Assembly: GCA_034440555.1 (NCBI GenBank)
Contig: JAWXCG010000331.1
Coordinates: 1-12,658, forward strand
Reading direction: 5' to 3'
DNA from: 0-14-3-00-62-12 sp034440555
GTDB taxonomy: Bacteria; Pseudomonadota; Gammaproteobacteria; Xanthomonadales; Ahniellaceae
DNA length: 12,658 bases
The notes beneath the pieces are model-generated. The model had not been told where the DNA came from. It saw only the letters and a program-made list of their open reading frames with translations, and did not search any database. Below are positions 7,398 to 12,658 of this stretch, piece after piece. The translations under genes and the position numbers were made by a program. Numbering within the stretch: position 1 is the stretch's first letter; each line of letters opens with the position of its first letter.

Positions 7398-8176
7398 CCG
7401 CGGCACTGCAACCACTGTGGCCATTCGCGGCATTTTCACTGCTGGTCATGCTTTTGGTTTGGGCACTGCAGTTGCGTACTCGCAACGCGGGTTATGTGGA
7501 TGTCGCCTGGGCGCTGATGCTGGGCTGCGCAGCACTTTATTTTGGCTGGGCCGGGCATGGCGATAGCTACGCTCGAACGCTGATTGCCGTTATGGGCGGG
7601 CTGTGGGGTTTTCGCCTCGGGCTGCATCTGTGCGCGCGCGTGCTGCACGAACCTGAGGACGGCCGCTATGCGTTCCTGCGCGTCCACTGGGGCGGTGATC
7701 AGCGCAAGTTTCTGGCGTTCTTCATATTTCAAGCCGTGCTGACGGTGCTGTTCGCGTTGCCCTTCCTTGCCGTAGCGCAAAATCCTCGGCCGCCGGGTAC
7801 GGCGGCAGTGGTGATTGCGGCTGTGTTCTGGCTCAGCAGTTGGCTGGGCGAGAGCATCGCCGACCGGCAACTCGCTCGTTTTCGCGCCGATGTTCGCAAC
7901 CGCGGTAAAACCTGTCGCGATGGACTTTGGCGTTACAGCAGACATCCCAATTATTTCTTCGAGTGGCTGCACTGGTTTGCGTACGTGATCCTGGCCTTTG
8001 GGTCTCCGCTATTCTGGTTCAGTGTCGCCGGTCCGATTCTGATGTTCGTTTCACTGCGCTACGTGACTGGCGTTCCGTACGTCGAAGCGCAGTCACTGCG
8101 CTCGCGTGGCGATGACTATCGTGATTACCAGCGCAGCACAAATGCATTTTTTCCGTGGTGGCCGCGGAAACATTGA
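7394..8176 (+). CDS. DUF1295 membrane protein, steroid 5-alpha-reductase-like fold
   Basis: Integral membrane protein of 260 residues with about six hydrophobic segments (around 8-26, 36-51, 61-80, 107-127, 136-151, 193-221). The C-terminal GLWRYSRHPNYFFEWLHW (177-194) is the conserved NAD(P)H- or cofactor-binding motif shared by DUF1295, steroid reductases and isoprenylcysteine methyltransferases. It is preceded by the family block ESIADRQLARFRAD (153-166) and followed by STNAFFPWWP (248-257). It is a candidate reductase of an unsaturated or methylene lipid intermediate; the family has members of this fold but the substrate here is unknown. It overlaps DUF2878 by ATGA, and its TGA is also the first base of the left arm of a 15-bp hairpin, so the tightly coupled part of the operon ends here. 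Confidence 0.88.
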   Translation: MTAALQPLWPFAAFSLLVMLLVWALQLRTRNAGYVDVAWALMLGCAALYFGWAGHGDSYARTLIAVMGGLWGFRLGLHLCARVLHEPEDGRYAFLRVHWGGDQRKFLAFFIFQAVLTVLFALPFLAVAQNPRPPGTAAVVIAAVFWLSSWLGESIADRQLARFRADVRNRGKTCRDGLWRYSRHPNYFFEWLHWFAYVILAFGSPLFWFSVAGPILMFVSLRYVTGVPYVEAQSLRSRGDDYRDYQRSTNAFFPWWPRKH

Positions 8177-8218
8177 ACTGGATGCAGCGGGACACCGCAT
8201 CCAGCTGCATCCAGTTCA
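8174..8218 (+). terminator. 15-bp hairpin overlapping the DUF1295 stop, with an alternative fold
   Basis: Bases 8174-8188 (TGAACTGGATGCAGC) are the exact reverse complement of 8204-8218, a perfect 15-bp stem with a 15-base loop. The left arm begins at the TGA stop codon of the DUF1295 gene. The 8-mer GCATCCAG occurs twice on the right (8197-8204 and 8207-8214), so CTGGATGC (8178-8185) can pair with either copy and two mutually exclusive hairpins exist. No strong T run follows. It may be a transcript 3' end, an mRNA stabiliser or an attenuator between the coupled operon and the second methyltransferase gene. Confidence 0.55.
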
Positions 8219-8233
8219 GCAACCGCAAAGTTT

Positions 8234-8276
8234 CTCCCAGCCCCTCCCCAGCCCTCCCCGTACATCGGGTAGGGAG
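8234..8276. repeat. REP-like pyrimidine/purine palindrome
   Basis: A C/T-rich stretch with CCCCTCCCC and CCCTCCCC (CTCCCAGCCCCTCCCCAGCC at 8234-8253, then more) is followed by the stem CCCTCCCCG (8252-8260), loop TACAT and CGGGTAGGG (8266-8274), with one mismatch. I recall similar CCCTC...GGGAG palindromes scattered between genes in xanthomonad-like genomes. Only one copy is in this window, so repeat status is inferred. Confidence 0.45.
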
Positions 8277-8327
8277 TGAAGCTTCCGGCACCCTCGTGCC
8301 CTCACGCCAATGCCGAATGAGTCCGCC

Positions 8328-9401
8328 ATGAGTACAACCCTCGAACGCCTGCAGCTGCTCAGCGGTCCGGAACCGCTGTTCTCCGGTATCGGACTGGCCG
8401 AGCGTGGCTGGTTGCCCGATCCATTGCTGCGTCTGGGCATGCGCCGCCTATGCGCCGAGCGCATGCGTCAGGAGTATGCCGACGACTGGTTTGAGCGCGT
8501 GCGTCAGCGAGTGCGCGAGCTACGCGCCAGTCCGATCGCCATTCATACAGACGCTGCAAATACCCAGCACTACGAAGTGCCTGCACGTTTTTTCCAGTTG
8601 GCACTGGGCAGCAAACTGAAGTATTCCAGTTGCTACTACCCCACGGGAAACGAAAGCCTCGATCAGGCCGAGATTGCCATGCTCGACCGGTATTTCGATT
8701 GCGGCCAACTCAGCGACGGGCAATCCATTCTGGAACTGGGCTGCGGCTGGGGCTCGTTGACCCTGACCATGGCCGAACGCTTGCCCAACGCACGGATCAC
8801 CGCTGTGTCCAACTCACAGCCGCAGCGCGAGTTCATCCAGGCGCAATGCCGCCTGCGCGGCTTTGCCAACGTGCAGGTGATTACCGACGACGTGAATCGT
8901 CTGCAGCTGGAGCCGGCGCAGTTCGACCGCACCGTGTCGATCGAGATGTTCGAGCACATGCGCAACTACGAGACCCTGCTCGGACGCATAGCCACATGGT
9001 TGAAGCCGGGTGGCAAACTGTTCGTGCATATTTTTTGCCATCGCGAACTGTGTTATCCGTTCGACACCGACGGCAACGACGACTGGATGGCACGACACTT
9101 TTTTACCGGCGGGCTGATGCCCTCAGCCGACACGCTGCTGTGGTTCCAGCGTGATCTGACGCTTGAAGAACAGTGGCGCATTCCCGGCACCCACTATCAA
9201 CGCACCGCCAATCACTGGCTGGCCAACCAGGACGCGCGCCGCGACGAAGTGATTGCCGTGCTCAGCGCCGCCTACGGCCCCGAGCGCGCACAACTGTGGC
9301 ACCAGCGCTGGCGTATGTTCTGGATGGCCTGCGCGGAGCTTTTCGGCTATCGCGATGGCAGCGAATGGCTGATTGGCCACTACCGGTTCGTCAAACCCTG
9401 A
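8328..9401 (+). CDS. CFA-like SAM methyltransferase, coclaurine N-methyltransferase-like branch
   Basis: Second COG2230 methyltransferase of the cluster, about 357 residues and clearly a different subfamily from the first. Counting from the upstream ATG at 8310, it has KLKYSSCYYP (102-111), SAM motif I ELGCGWGS (142-149), AVSNSQPQREFI (165-176), IEMFEHM (211-217), KLFVHIF (236-242) and DDWMARHFFTGGLMPSAD (257-274). The last block, with EEQWRIPGTHYQRTANHW after it, is typical of bacterial relatives of plant coclaurine N-methyltransferases. It lacks the long N-terminal domain of the first enzyme. The histidine equivalent to E. coli Cfa H266 is kept (H240). Both ATG 8310 and ATG 8328 are in frame; neither has a strong ribosome binding site, and I prefer 8328 because GAATGAG lies a few bases upstream. 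The gap of 150 bases with a hairpin suggests separate control. The substrate could be an acyl chain or a small amine. Confidence 0.87.
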   Translation: MSTTLERLQLLSGPEPLFSGIGLAERGWLPDPLLRLGMRRLCAERMRQEYADDWFERVRQRVRELRASPIAIHTDAANTQHYEVPARFFQLALGSKLKYSSCYYPTGNESLDQAEIAMLDRYFDCGQLSDGQSILELGCGWGSLTLTMAERLPNARITAVSNSQPQREFIQAQCRLRGFANVQVITDDVNRLQLEPAQFDRTVSIEMFEHMRNYETLLGRIATWLKPGGKLFVHIFCHRELCYPFDTDGNDDWMARHFFTGGLMPSADTLLWFQRDLTLEEQWRIPGTHYQRTANHWLANQDARRDEVIAVLSAAYGPERAQLWHQRWRMFWMACAELFGYRDGSEWLIGHYRFVKP

Positions 9402-9415
9402 ATCAAAAAAAGCGA

Positions 9416-9441
9416 GGGCATGGCATGCTTGCACCATGCCC
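9416..9441 (+). promoter_or_regulatory. Hairpin enclosing the tilS start codon
   Basis: GGGCATGG (9416-9423) pairs perfectly with CCATGCCC (9434-9441) across a 10-base loop. The tilS ATG (9436-9438) is inside the right arm, and the only Shine-Dalgarno-like bases (GCGAGGG, 9412-9418) run into the left arm. The structure could reduce tilS translation unless melted or translated through. No T run follows that would make it a terminator on the plus strand. Confidence 0.35.
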
Positions 9442-10785
9442 TACCTCATCCATTCCGCGCTGGCGCGCTTTCTTGTTGCGCACCGATCGCCGGCTGCGCA
9501 AACCGTTGACGCCCGGCGCGTCATCATCGCCTTCAGTGGCGGCCTCGACTCATCAGTGCTGCTGCACGCAATCGCGACCTTGCCAGGCATTGAGCACAGT
9601 GCGGTGCACGCGGTGCATATCGATCACGGCCTGCATGAGCGCAGTCGCGACTGGTCCGCGCAATGCGCCGAGTTTGCGGCCAAGCTGTCAATCCCGTTTC
9701 AGACAGTAAGCGTGCAGGTCACCGGTCTCGCCAAATTCGGTCCCGAGGGTGCCGCGCGGCGCGCGCGCTATGCCGCGCTGACCAGCATTTTGCAATCCGG
9801 TGATTTGCTGCTCACCGCGCACCATGCCGATGATCAGGCCGAGACGTTGCTGCTGCGAGCTCTGCGTGCGGCCGGTCTCGAAGGCATGGCGGCAATGCGC
9901 CCGATGCGCGCGCTCGGTGCTGCGCACCTGGGCCGGCCGCTCCTGGACACACCGCGCCACGAGATTCTTGGCTACGCGCAGCGTCATCAATTGCAGTGGA
10001 TCGAAGACCCGAGCAATGCGGACCTGCAGCTCGACCGCAATTTTCTGCGTCACCAAGTGCTGCCGTTACTCGAATCGCGTTGGCCGCAGGCACGGCGCGC
10101 GTTGGCCGACACCGCGCGCAATCTTCGCGCTGCCGAATCGGCGGCGCGCACCGAGCTGGACCGGCGCGTCAGGACCGCGAGTGGCGATGCGTCCGACCGG
10201 ATCCGCATCAGCGATGTGCAACGCTATCCAGACGAGGAAGCCGCGACGCTGATCCGTCACTGGCTGATCGGATGCAACCTGCCGCCACCGCCACCGCGTG
10301 TGCTCGACGATTTGCTGACCCAGCTGGCGCAAGCCCACGCTGAGCGCAACGTTCGCGTCTGCTGGCCTGGCGGCGAATTGCGTCGCTACCGCGGCGAACT
10401 GTGCGCAATGCGTCCACAGACGCATTGCATCGCAATAGCTGCGCGCGAGTGGATATTGCCCGAAGAGCTGGACATCGGTGACGGCCGCCAGCTCAGCATT
10501 GAAGGCAGCACGCCGCCGCGCAGATTGAGTGTGCGCTCGCGGCTTGGCGGCGAGTCGCTGTGCGTTGCCGCGAACCGGCCGCGGCGCGAACTTCGATTGC
10601 TGTTCCAGGAACACGGCATTCCGCCGTGGCAGCGCGAGCGCCTTCCCTACATTTTTGACGGCGATCGGCTCATTGCCGTCGGCAGTGAATTTCTCGATTA
10701 CGAATTCGATCAATGGCTGCATCAGCACGGCGCAAACCTGGCTTACCGCGACAGTCTGACCGACGCGCATTTGTCAATCACTTAG
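9436..10785 (+). CDS. tilS: tRNA(Ile)-lysidine synthetase TilS
   Basis: Converts cytidine 34 of tRNA-Ile(CAU) to lysidine with ATP and lysine, which changes its charging to isoleucine and its decoding to AUA; an essential cytoplasmic enzyme. It has the N-type PP-loop SGGLDS (34-39), HIDHGL (61-66), EGAARRARY (104-112) and the ATP/tRNA motif TAHHADDQAET (127-137). The C-terminal substrate domain includes SVRSRLGGE and RRELRLLFQEHGIPPWQRERLP, the usual TilS ending. At 449 residues it is close to E. coli TilS (about 430). I chose ATG 9436 because the only earlier in-frame start (TTG 9373) lies inside the preceding gene and adds residues unlike the family. Its TAG stop (10783-10785) coincides with the left end of a MITE-like element. 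Confidence 0.95.
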   Translation: MPYLIHSALARFLVAHRSPAAQTVDARRVIIAFSGGLDSSVLLHAIATLPGIEHSAVHAVHIDHGLHERSRDWSAQCAEFAAKLSIPFQTVSVQVTGLAKFGPEGAARRARYAALTSILQSGDLLLTAHHADDQAETLLLRALRAAGLEGMAAMRPMRALGAAHLGRPLLDTPRHEILGYAQRHQLQWIEDPSNADLQLDRNFLRHQVLPLLESRWPQARRALADTARNLRAAESAARTELDRRVRTASGDASDRIRISDVQRYPDEEAATLIRHWLIGCNLPPPPPRVLDDLLTQLAQAHAERNVRVCWPGGELRRYRGELCAMRPQTHCIAIAAREWILPEELDIGDGRQLSIEGSTPPRRLSVRSRLGGESLCVAANRPRRELRLLFQEHGIPPWQRERLPYIFDGDRLIAVGSEFLDYEFDQWLHQHGANLAYRDSLTDAHLSIT

Positions 10786-10817
10786 GGAATCTCTGAACAA
10801 GTCCCGGAGCCGCGATA

Positions 10818-10836
10818 GCCCCCTGAGTCAGGGGGC
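10818..10836. terminator. GC-rich hairpin inside the MITE-like element
   Basis: G10818-CCCCCTG pairs with CAGGGGG-C10836, 8 bp around a 3-base loop (AGT). It lies about 33 bases past the tilS stop. On the plus strand a GAAAAA run follows rather than T, so it is not a standard terminator for tilS, but it may still help end or protect the transcript. Confidence 0.4.
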
Positions 10837-10837
10837 G

Positions 10838-10858
10838 AAAAACCGCAGGTTTTTGCGG
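10838..10858 (-). terminator. Minus-strand intrinsic terminator inside the MITE-like element
   Basis: CCGCA (10843-10847) pairs with TGCGG (10854-10858) around GGTTTT. Read on the minus strand the stem is followed directly by TTTTT (10842-10838), the classic order. A competing plus-strand fold pairs AAAAACC (10838-10844) with GGTTTTT (10848-10854). It would stop transcripts running leftward into tilS antisense. Confidence 0.45.
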
Positions 10859-11018
10859 GTATGGCGAGCAATAAGCAGTGTGGGGAAGTCGAAGTGGTAA
10901 CTTATTCAGACCTTCCCTAGCAGAATAGACTACGCGCTCTGGTGAATGGATTTGCAGCGGGTCGCGATCCGCGCAAAACTTGGCGGACAATTGGCGGCCC
11001 TGCGGAGAAAAAACAGTC

Positions 11019-11300
11019 ATGGACTGGTTAATTCAGCACGATGTTGACGCAACCCAATTCTTTGTAGTGGTCGAAGGAACGCGCTGCGTGTTGGATTATC
11101 AGCTGCAGGGTAAGCGCATATCGATCACGCATACCGGGGTGCCCGCAGCTGTGGGTGGTCGAGGCATCGCCGCGATGTTGACTCGGGCTGCCCTCAATCA
11201 CGCGCGCAGCGCCGGATGGAAGGTGCTGCCACAGTGTTCCTATGCTGCCGAATTCATTCAGCGCCACCCTGAATACGCTGATCTGGTTTACCGGGGGTAG
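11019..11300 (+). CDS. Small GNAT-family N-acetyltransferase (COG2388/YjdJ-like)
   Basis: A 93-residue single-domain protein that matches the short GNAT group found widely in bacteria. It opens with a beta strand region (VVVEGTRCVLDYQLQGKRISITHTGVP, about 16-42), has the acetyl-CoA loop VGGRGIAAML (45-54) and ends with CSYAAEFIQRHPEYADLV (73-90), the usual family tail containing the Cys-to-Tyr segment. Members bind acetyl-CoA, but the acceptor is not known. The ATG at 11019 has GCGGAG (11002-11007) 11 bases upstream; the longer TTG start at 10980 would lack a ribosome binding site. It stands alone, between the MITE-like element and the convergent tesA gene. Confidence 0.88.
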   Translation: MDWLIQHDVDATQFFVVVEGTRCVLDYQLQGKRISITHTGVPAAVGGRGIAAMLTRAALNHARSAGWKVLPQCSYAAEFIQRHPEYADLVYRG

Positions 11301-11323
11301 GCAGACCCGCCTCACGATGTCCC

Positions 11324-11344
11324 AGGGCGCTCGCAGGGTGCCCT
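11324..11344. terminator. Weak hairpin between convergent genes
   Basis: AGGGCGC (11324-11330) pairs with GTGCCCT (11338-11344), 7 bp with one G-T wobble and a 7-base loop, in the 56-base gap between the stops of the GNAT gene and tesA. No clear T run on either side. A shared bidirectional terminator is possible. Confidence 0.3.
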
Positions 11345-11356
11345 TGTCAAGCTTCC

Positions 11357-12010
11357 TTAGCGCAGCAGCGGCGCCAGAGTGCCCCACACATGCGCCAACA
11401 AGATGGGCTGTGCCGCCGCGCTCGGATGCAGATTGTCGTCAAGATAGTTGTTGCGATCGGCAGCAATCGGGGCCATGAGAAACTTCAGCAGGGGCAGTTG
11501 GTGGCGCGCGGCGAGCTCGGCATACATGGCCTGGAAGGCTTCGGTGTAGTCAGGCCCGTAATTCGGCGGAATGCGCATACCGACCAGCAGCACCCGAGCG
11601 CCGGCCGCCTTGGAGGCCAGAATCATCTGCTCCAGGTTGGCTTTGGCCACATCCAGTGGCAGTCCACGCAAACCATCATTGGCACCCAGTTCGATGATCA
11701 CCAATTGCGGTCGATGCTGTTTGAGCTCGCCCTCAATGCGCGAAGCGCCGCCAGCGGTGGTTTCTCCGCTGATGCTGGCGTTGACCACTCGCCAGGTGCG
11801 TTTTTCCTGTTCAAGCTTTCGCGCCAACAAGCCGACCCAGCCCTGTTCTACCTTGAGTCCATAAGCCGCGGACAGTGAGTCACCCATTACCAAGAGGCTA
11901 TGCGACTTGTCCCCGGCACCCACTGACCCCACATAAATCAGCATGAGGATCAACGCAGCCGAGAGGGTGCGCAGCGTTTTGACAAAACCTTGCGGATGGT
12001 TGCGAGACAC
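11357..12010 (-). CDS. tesA: Secreted arylesterase / acyl-CoA thioesterase I (TesA, GDSL/SGNH hydrolase)
   Basis: Periplasmic serine hydrolase of the SGNH family, active on acyl thioesters, aryl esters and lysophospholipids in its E. coli relative. It has 217 residues: signal peptide (about 1-32, hydrophobic core LSAALILMLIYVGSVGA), block I GDSLSAAYG with nucleophile S45, block II around G82 (SGETTAGG), block III GAND (109-112, N111 oxyanion) and block V DNLHP with D192 and H195. The start is GTG at 12010, preceded by AGGAAG with a 6-base gap; a longer open frame upstream to 12244 would run into the divergent ybbA and has no signal-like start. The divergent ABC ATPase ybbA next door repeats the known E. 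coli tesA-ybbA order. Possible link to the lipid operon is not shown. Confidence 0.95.
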   Translation of the reverse strand: MSRNHPQGFVKTLRTLSAALILMLIYVGSVGAGDKSHSLLVMGDSLSAAYGLKVEQGWVGLLARKLEQEKRTWRVVNASISGETTAGGASRIEGELKQHRPQLVIIELGANDGLRGLPLDVAKANLEQMILASKAAGARVLLVGMRIPPNYGPDYTEAFQAMYAELAARHQLPLLKFLMAPIAADRNNYLDDNLHPSAAAQPILLAHVWGTLAPLLR

Positions 12011-12016
12011 TGTGTG

Positions 12017-12022
12017 CTTCCT
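12017..12022 (-). promoter_or_regulatory. Ribosome binding site of tesA
   Basis: AGGAAG on the minus strand, six bases (CACACA) before the GTG at 12010. It fixes the GTG as the start of tesA and excludes the longer reading frame. Confidence 0.7.
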
Positions 12023-12140
12023 GCGTTGATGACGCGGTGTGAATGGGTGCGAACCGCTCCACTTCAAGTATCCCCGACGCAGGCCGTGTGCAAGGTGAAC
12101 GAGGCTCACGACCGATTTAACCCTCCAATACGCTCTGAAC

Positions 12141-12146
12141 AGGTGA
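12141..12146 (+). promoter_or_regulatory. Ribosome binding site of ybbA
   Basis: AGGTGA with a 7-base gap to ATG 12154. It lies too close to the in-frame ATG at 12148, so 12154 is the better start. The rest of the 143-base gap between tesA and ybbA should hold two divergent promoters, for which I see no clear boxes. Confidence 0.5.
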
Positions 12147-12153
12147 AATGCGC

Positions 12154-12658
12154 ATGACCGACATGGCTGCAGAATCCGATCAAGACGTCGCGCCAATAAC
12201 CCGCGTCGTGCTGCAAGCCGAGGCTCTGGGCAAGCGCGTGCCACTGACCGACCGGGAGCTGATCATCCTTGACGACGTCAGCCTGGCGATTGACGCGGGC
12301 GAAGCGGTCGCCATCGTTGGCGCATCGGGCTCGGGCAAGTCCACCCTGCTCGGACTACTCGCAGGCCTGGATGTCCCCAGCAGCGGTGGCGTTACTTTGG
12401 CCGGTGCTGCGCTCAACGCGCTTGATGAAGACGGACGTGCGCGTCTGCGTGGCCAAAAAGTTGGCTTTGTGTTCCAGAGTTTTCAACTGTTGCCGTCGTT
12501 GACGGCGCTGGAAAACGTGATGCTGCCGCTGGAGTTGAACGACAGCAGTGATGCCGAGCCGCGCGCGCGCGCCATCCTGCAAAAAGTCGGGCTGGGCGAG
12601 AGGCTGAGTCATTACCCGCGTACACTTTCCGGCGGTGAGCAACAGCGTGTGGCATTGG
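12154..12658 (+). CDS. ybbA: ABC transporter ATP-binding protein YbbA (partial, cut by window end)
   Basis: Nucleotide-binding subunit of a LolD/MacB-class ABC complex. In E. coli YbbA works with the permease YbbP, which is expected just beyond the window. The first 168 residues are visible: Walker A GASGSGKST (56-64), the Q-loop with Q108 in VGFVFQSFQLLPSLTALENV (103-122) and the ABC signature LSGGEQQR (158-165). Walker B and the H-loop are beyond the end. The VGFVFQSF and LTALENV phrases and the divergent placement from tesA both match E. coli ybbA. The frame stays open to the last base with no stop. Confidence 0.93.
   Translation, partial: MTDMAAESDQDVAPITRVVLQAEALGKRVPLTDRELIILDDVSLAIDAGEAVAIVGASGSGKSTLLGLLAGLDVPSSGGVTLAGAALNALDEDGRARLRGQKVGFVFQSFQLLPSLTALENVMLPLELNDSSDAEPRARAILQKVGLGERLSHYPRTLSGGEQQRVAL

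Larger units (their letters stand above)
10783..10919. mobile_element. MITE-like element inserted at a TA in the tilS stop codon
   Basis: Imperfect terminal inverted repeats TAGGGAATCTCTGAACAAGT (10783-10802) and the reverse complement of 10900-10919 (TAGGGAAGGTCTGAATAAGT) match at 17 of 20 bases. Both ends are TA, so a 133-bp element (10785-10917) flanked by a TA duplication fits, as expected for IS630/mariner-like transposition. It has no open reading frame of its own. The interior carries two hairpins (10818-10836 and 10838-10858). Removing the element with one TA restores ACT TAG, the same last codons of tilS. Family assignment is inference. Confidence 0.6.

Noticed and set aside
9373..9435. 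TTG start giving TilS 21 extra residues.
   Set aside because: The extension lies partly within the preceding methyltransferase gene, lacks family similarity, and ATG 9436 begins right before the conserved N-terminus.
10066..10770. Long minus-strand open frame of 234 codons within tilS.
   Set aside because: It is antisense to a well-recognised essential gene and has no domain motifs.
12011..12244. N-terminal extension of tesA to a start at 12244.
   Set aside because: It overlaps the divergent ybbA coding region, and the GTG at 12010 has a good ribosome binding site and leads straight into a signal peptide.

Overview
The window is GC-rich and reads as a chromosomal stretch from a gammaproteobacterium, most likely in or near the Xanthomonadales/Lysobacterales. 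The support is the divergent tesA/ybbA pair, an arrangement I know from E. coli and other gammaproteobacteria, plus general codon and protein style. The order-level placement is inference. There are no rRNA or tRNA genes, CRISPR arrays, phage genes or transposase genes.

Left part (1-2464), minus strand: a membrane diguanylate cyclase (94-1149) followed on its 3' side by strong hairpins, then a Sel1/TPR-like secreted protein gene (1470-2201). The second gene is broken twice. It has an in-frame TAA at codon 82, and an ATA sits exactly where a ribosome binding site predicts the start codon.

Centre (2465-9401), plus strand: a tightly packed membrane-lipid modification operon. The order is a three-histidine-box fatty acid desaturase, a COG2907-type FAD oxidoreductase, a DUF1365 protein, a CFA-synthase-like methyltransferase, a DUF2878 membrane protein and a DUF1295 (steroid-reductase-fold) membrane protein. 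After a 150-bp gap with a long hairpin and a REP-like palindrome comes a second methyltransferase of the coclaurine N-methyltransferase-like branch. From the FAD gene to DUF1295 the junctions are four ATGA overlaps. My reading is that the desaturase makes a double bond, one or both SAM methyltransferases add a carbon to it in the phospholipid, and the redox and membrane proteins reduce, desaturate or oxidise the product further. The first methyltransferase lacks two of the classical bicarbonate ligands of CFA synthase, so its product may be a methyl, methylene or furan-type acid rather than a cyclopropane. This is the most promising part of the window.

Right part (9436-12658): tilS, whose stop codon carries a 133-bp MITE-like element inserted at a TA dinucleotide; a small COG2388-type GNAT acetyltransferase; convergently, tesA (secreted esterase/thioesterase I) on the minus strand; and divergently from tesA the start of ybbA, an ABC ATPase cut off by the window end.
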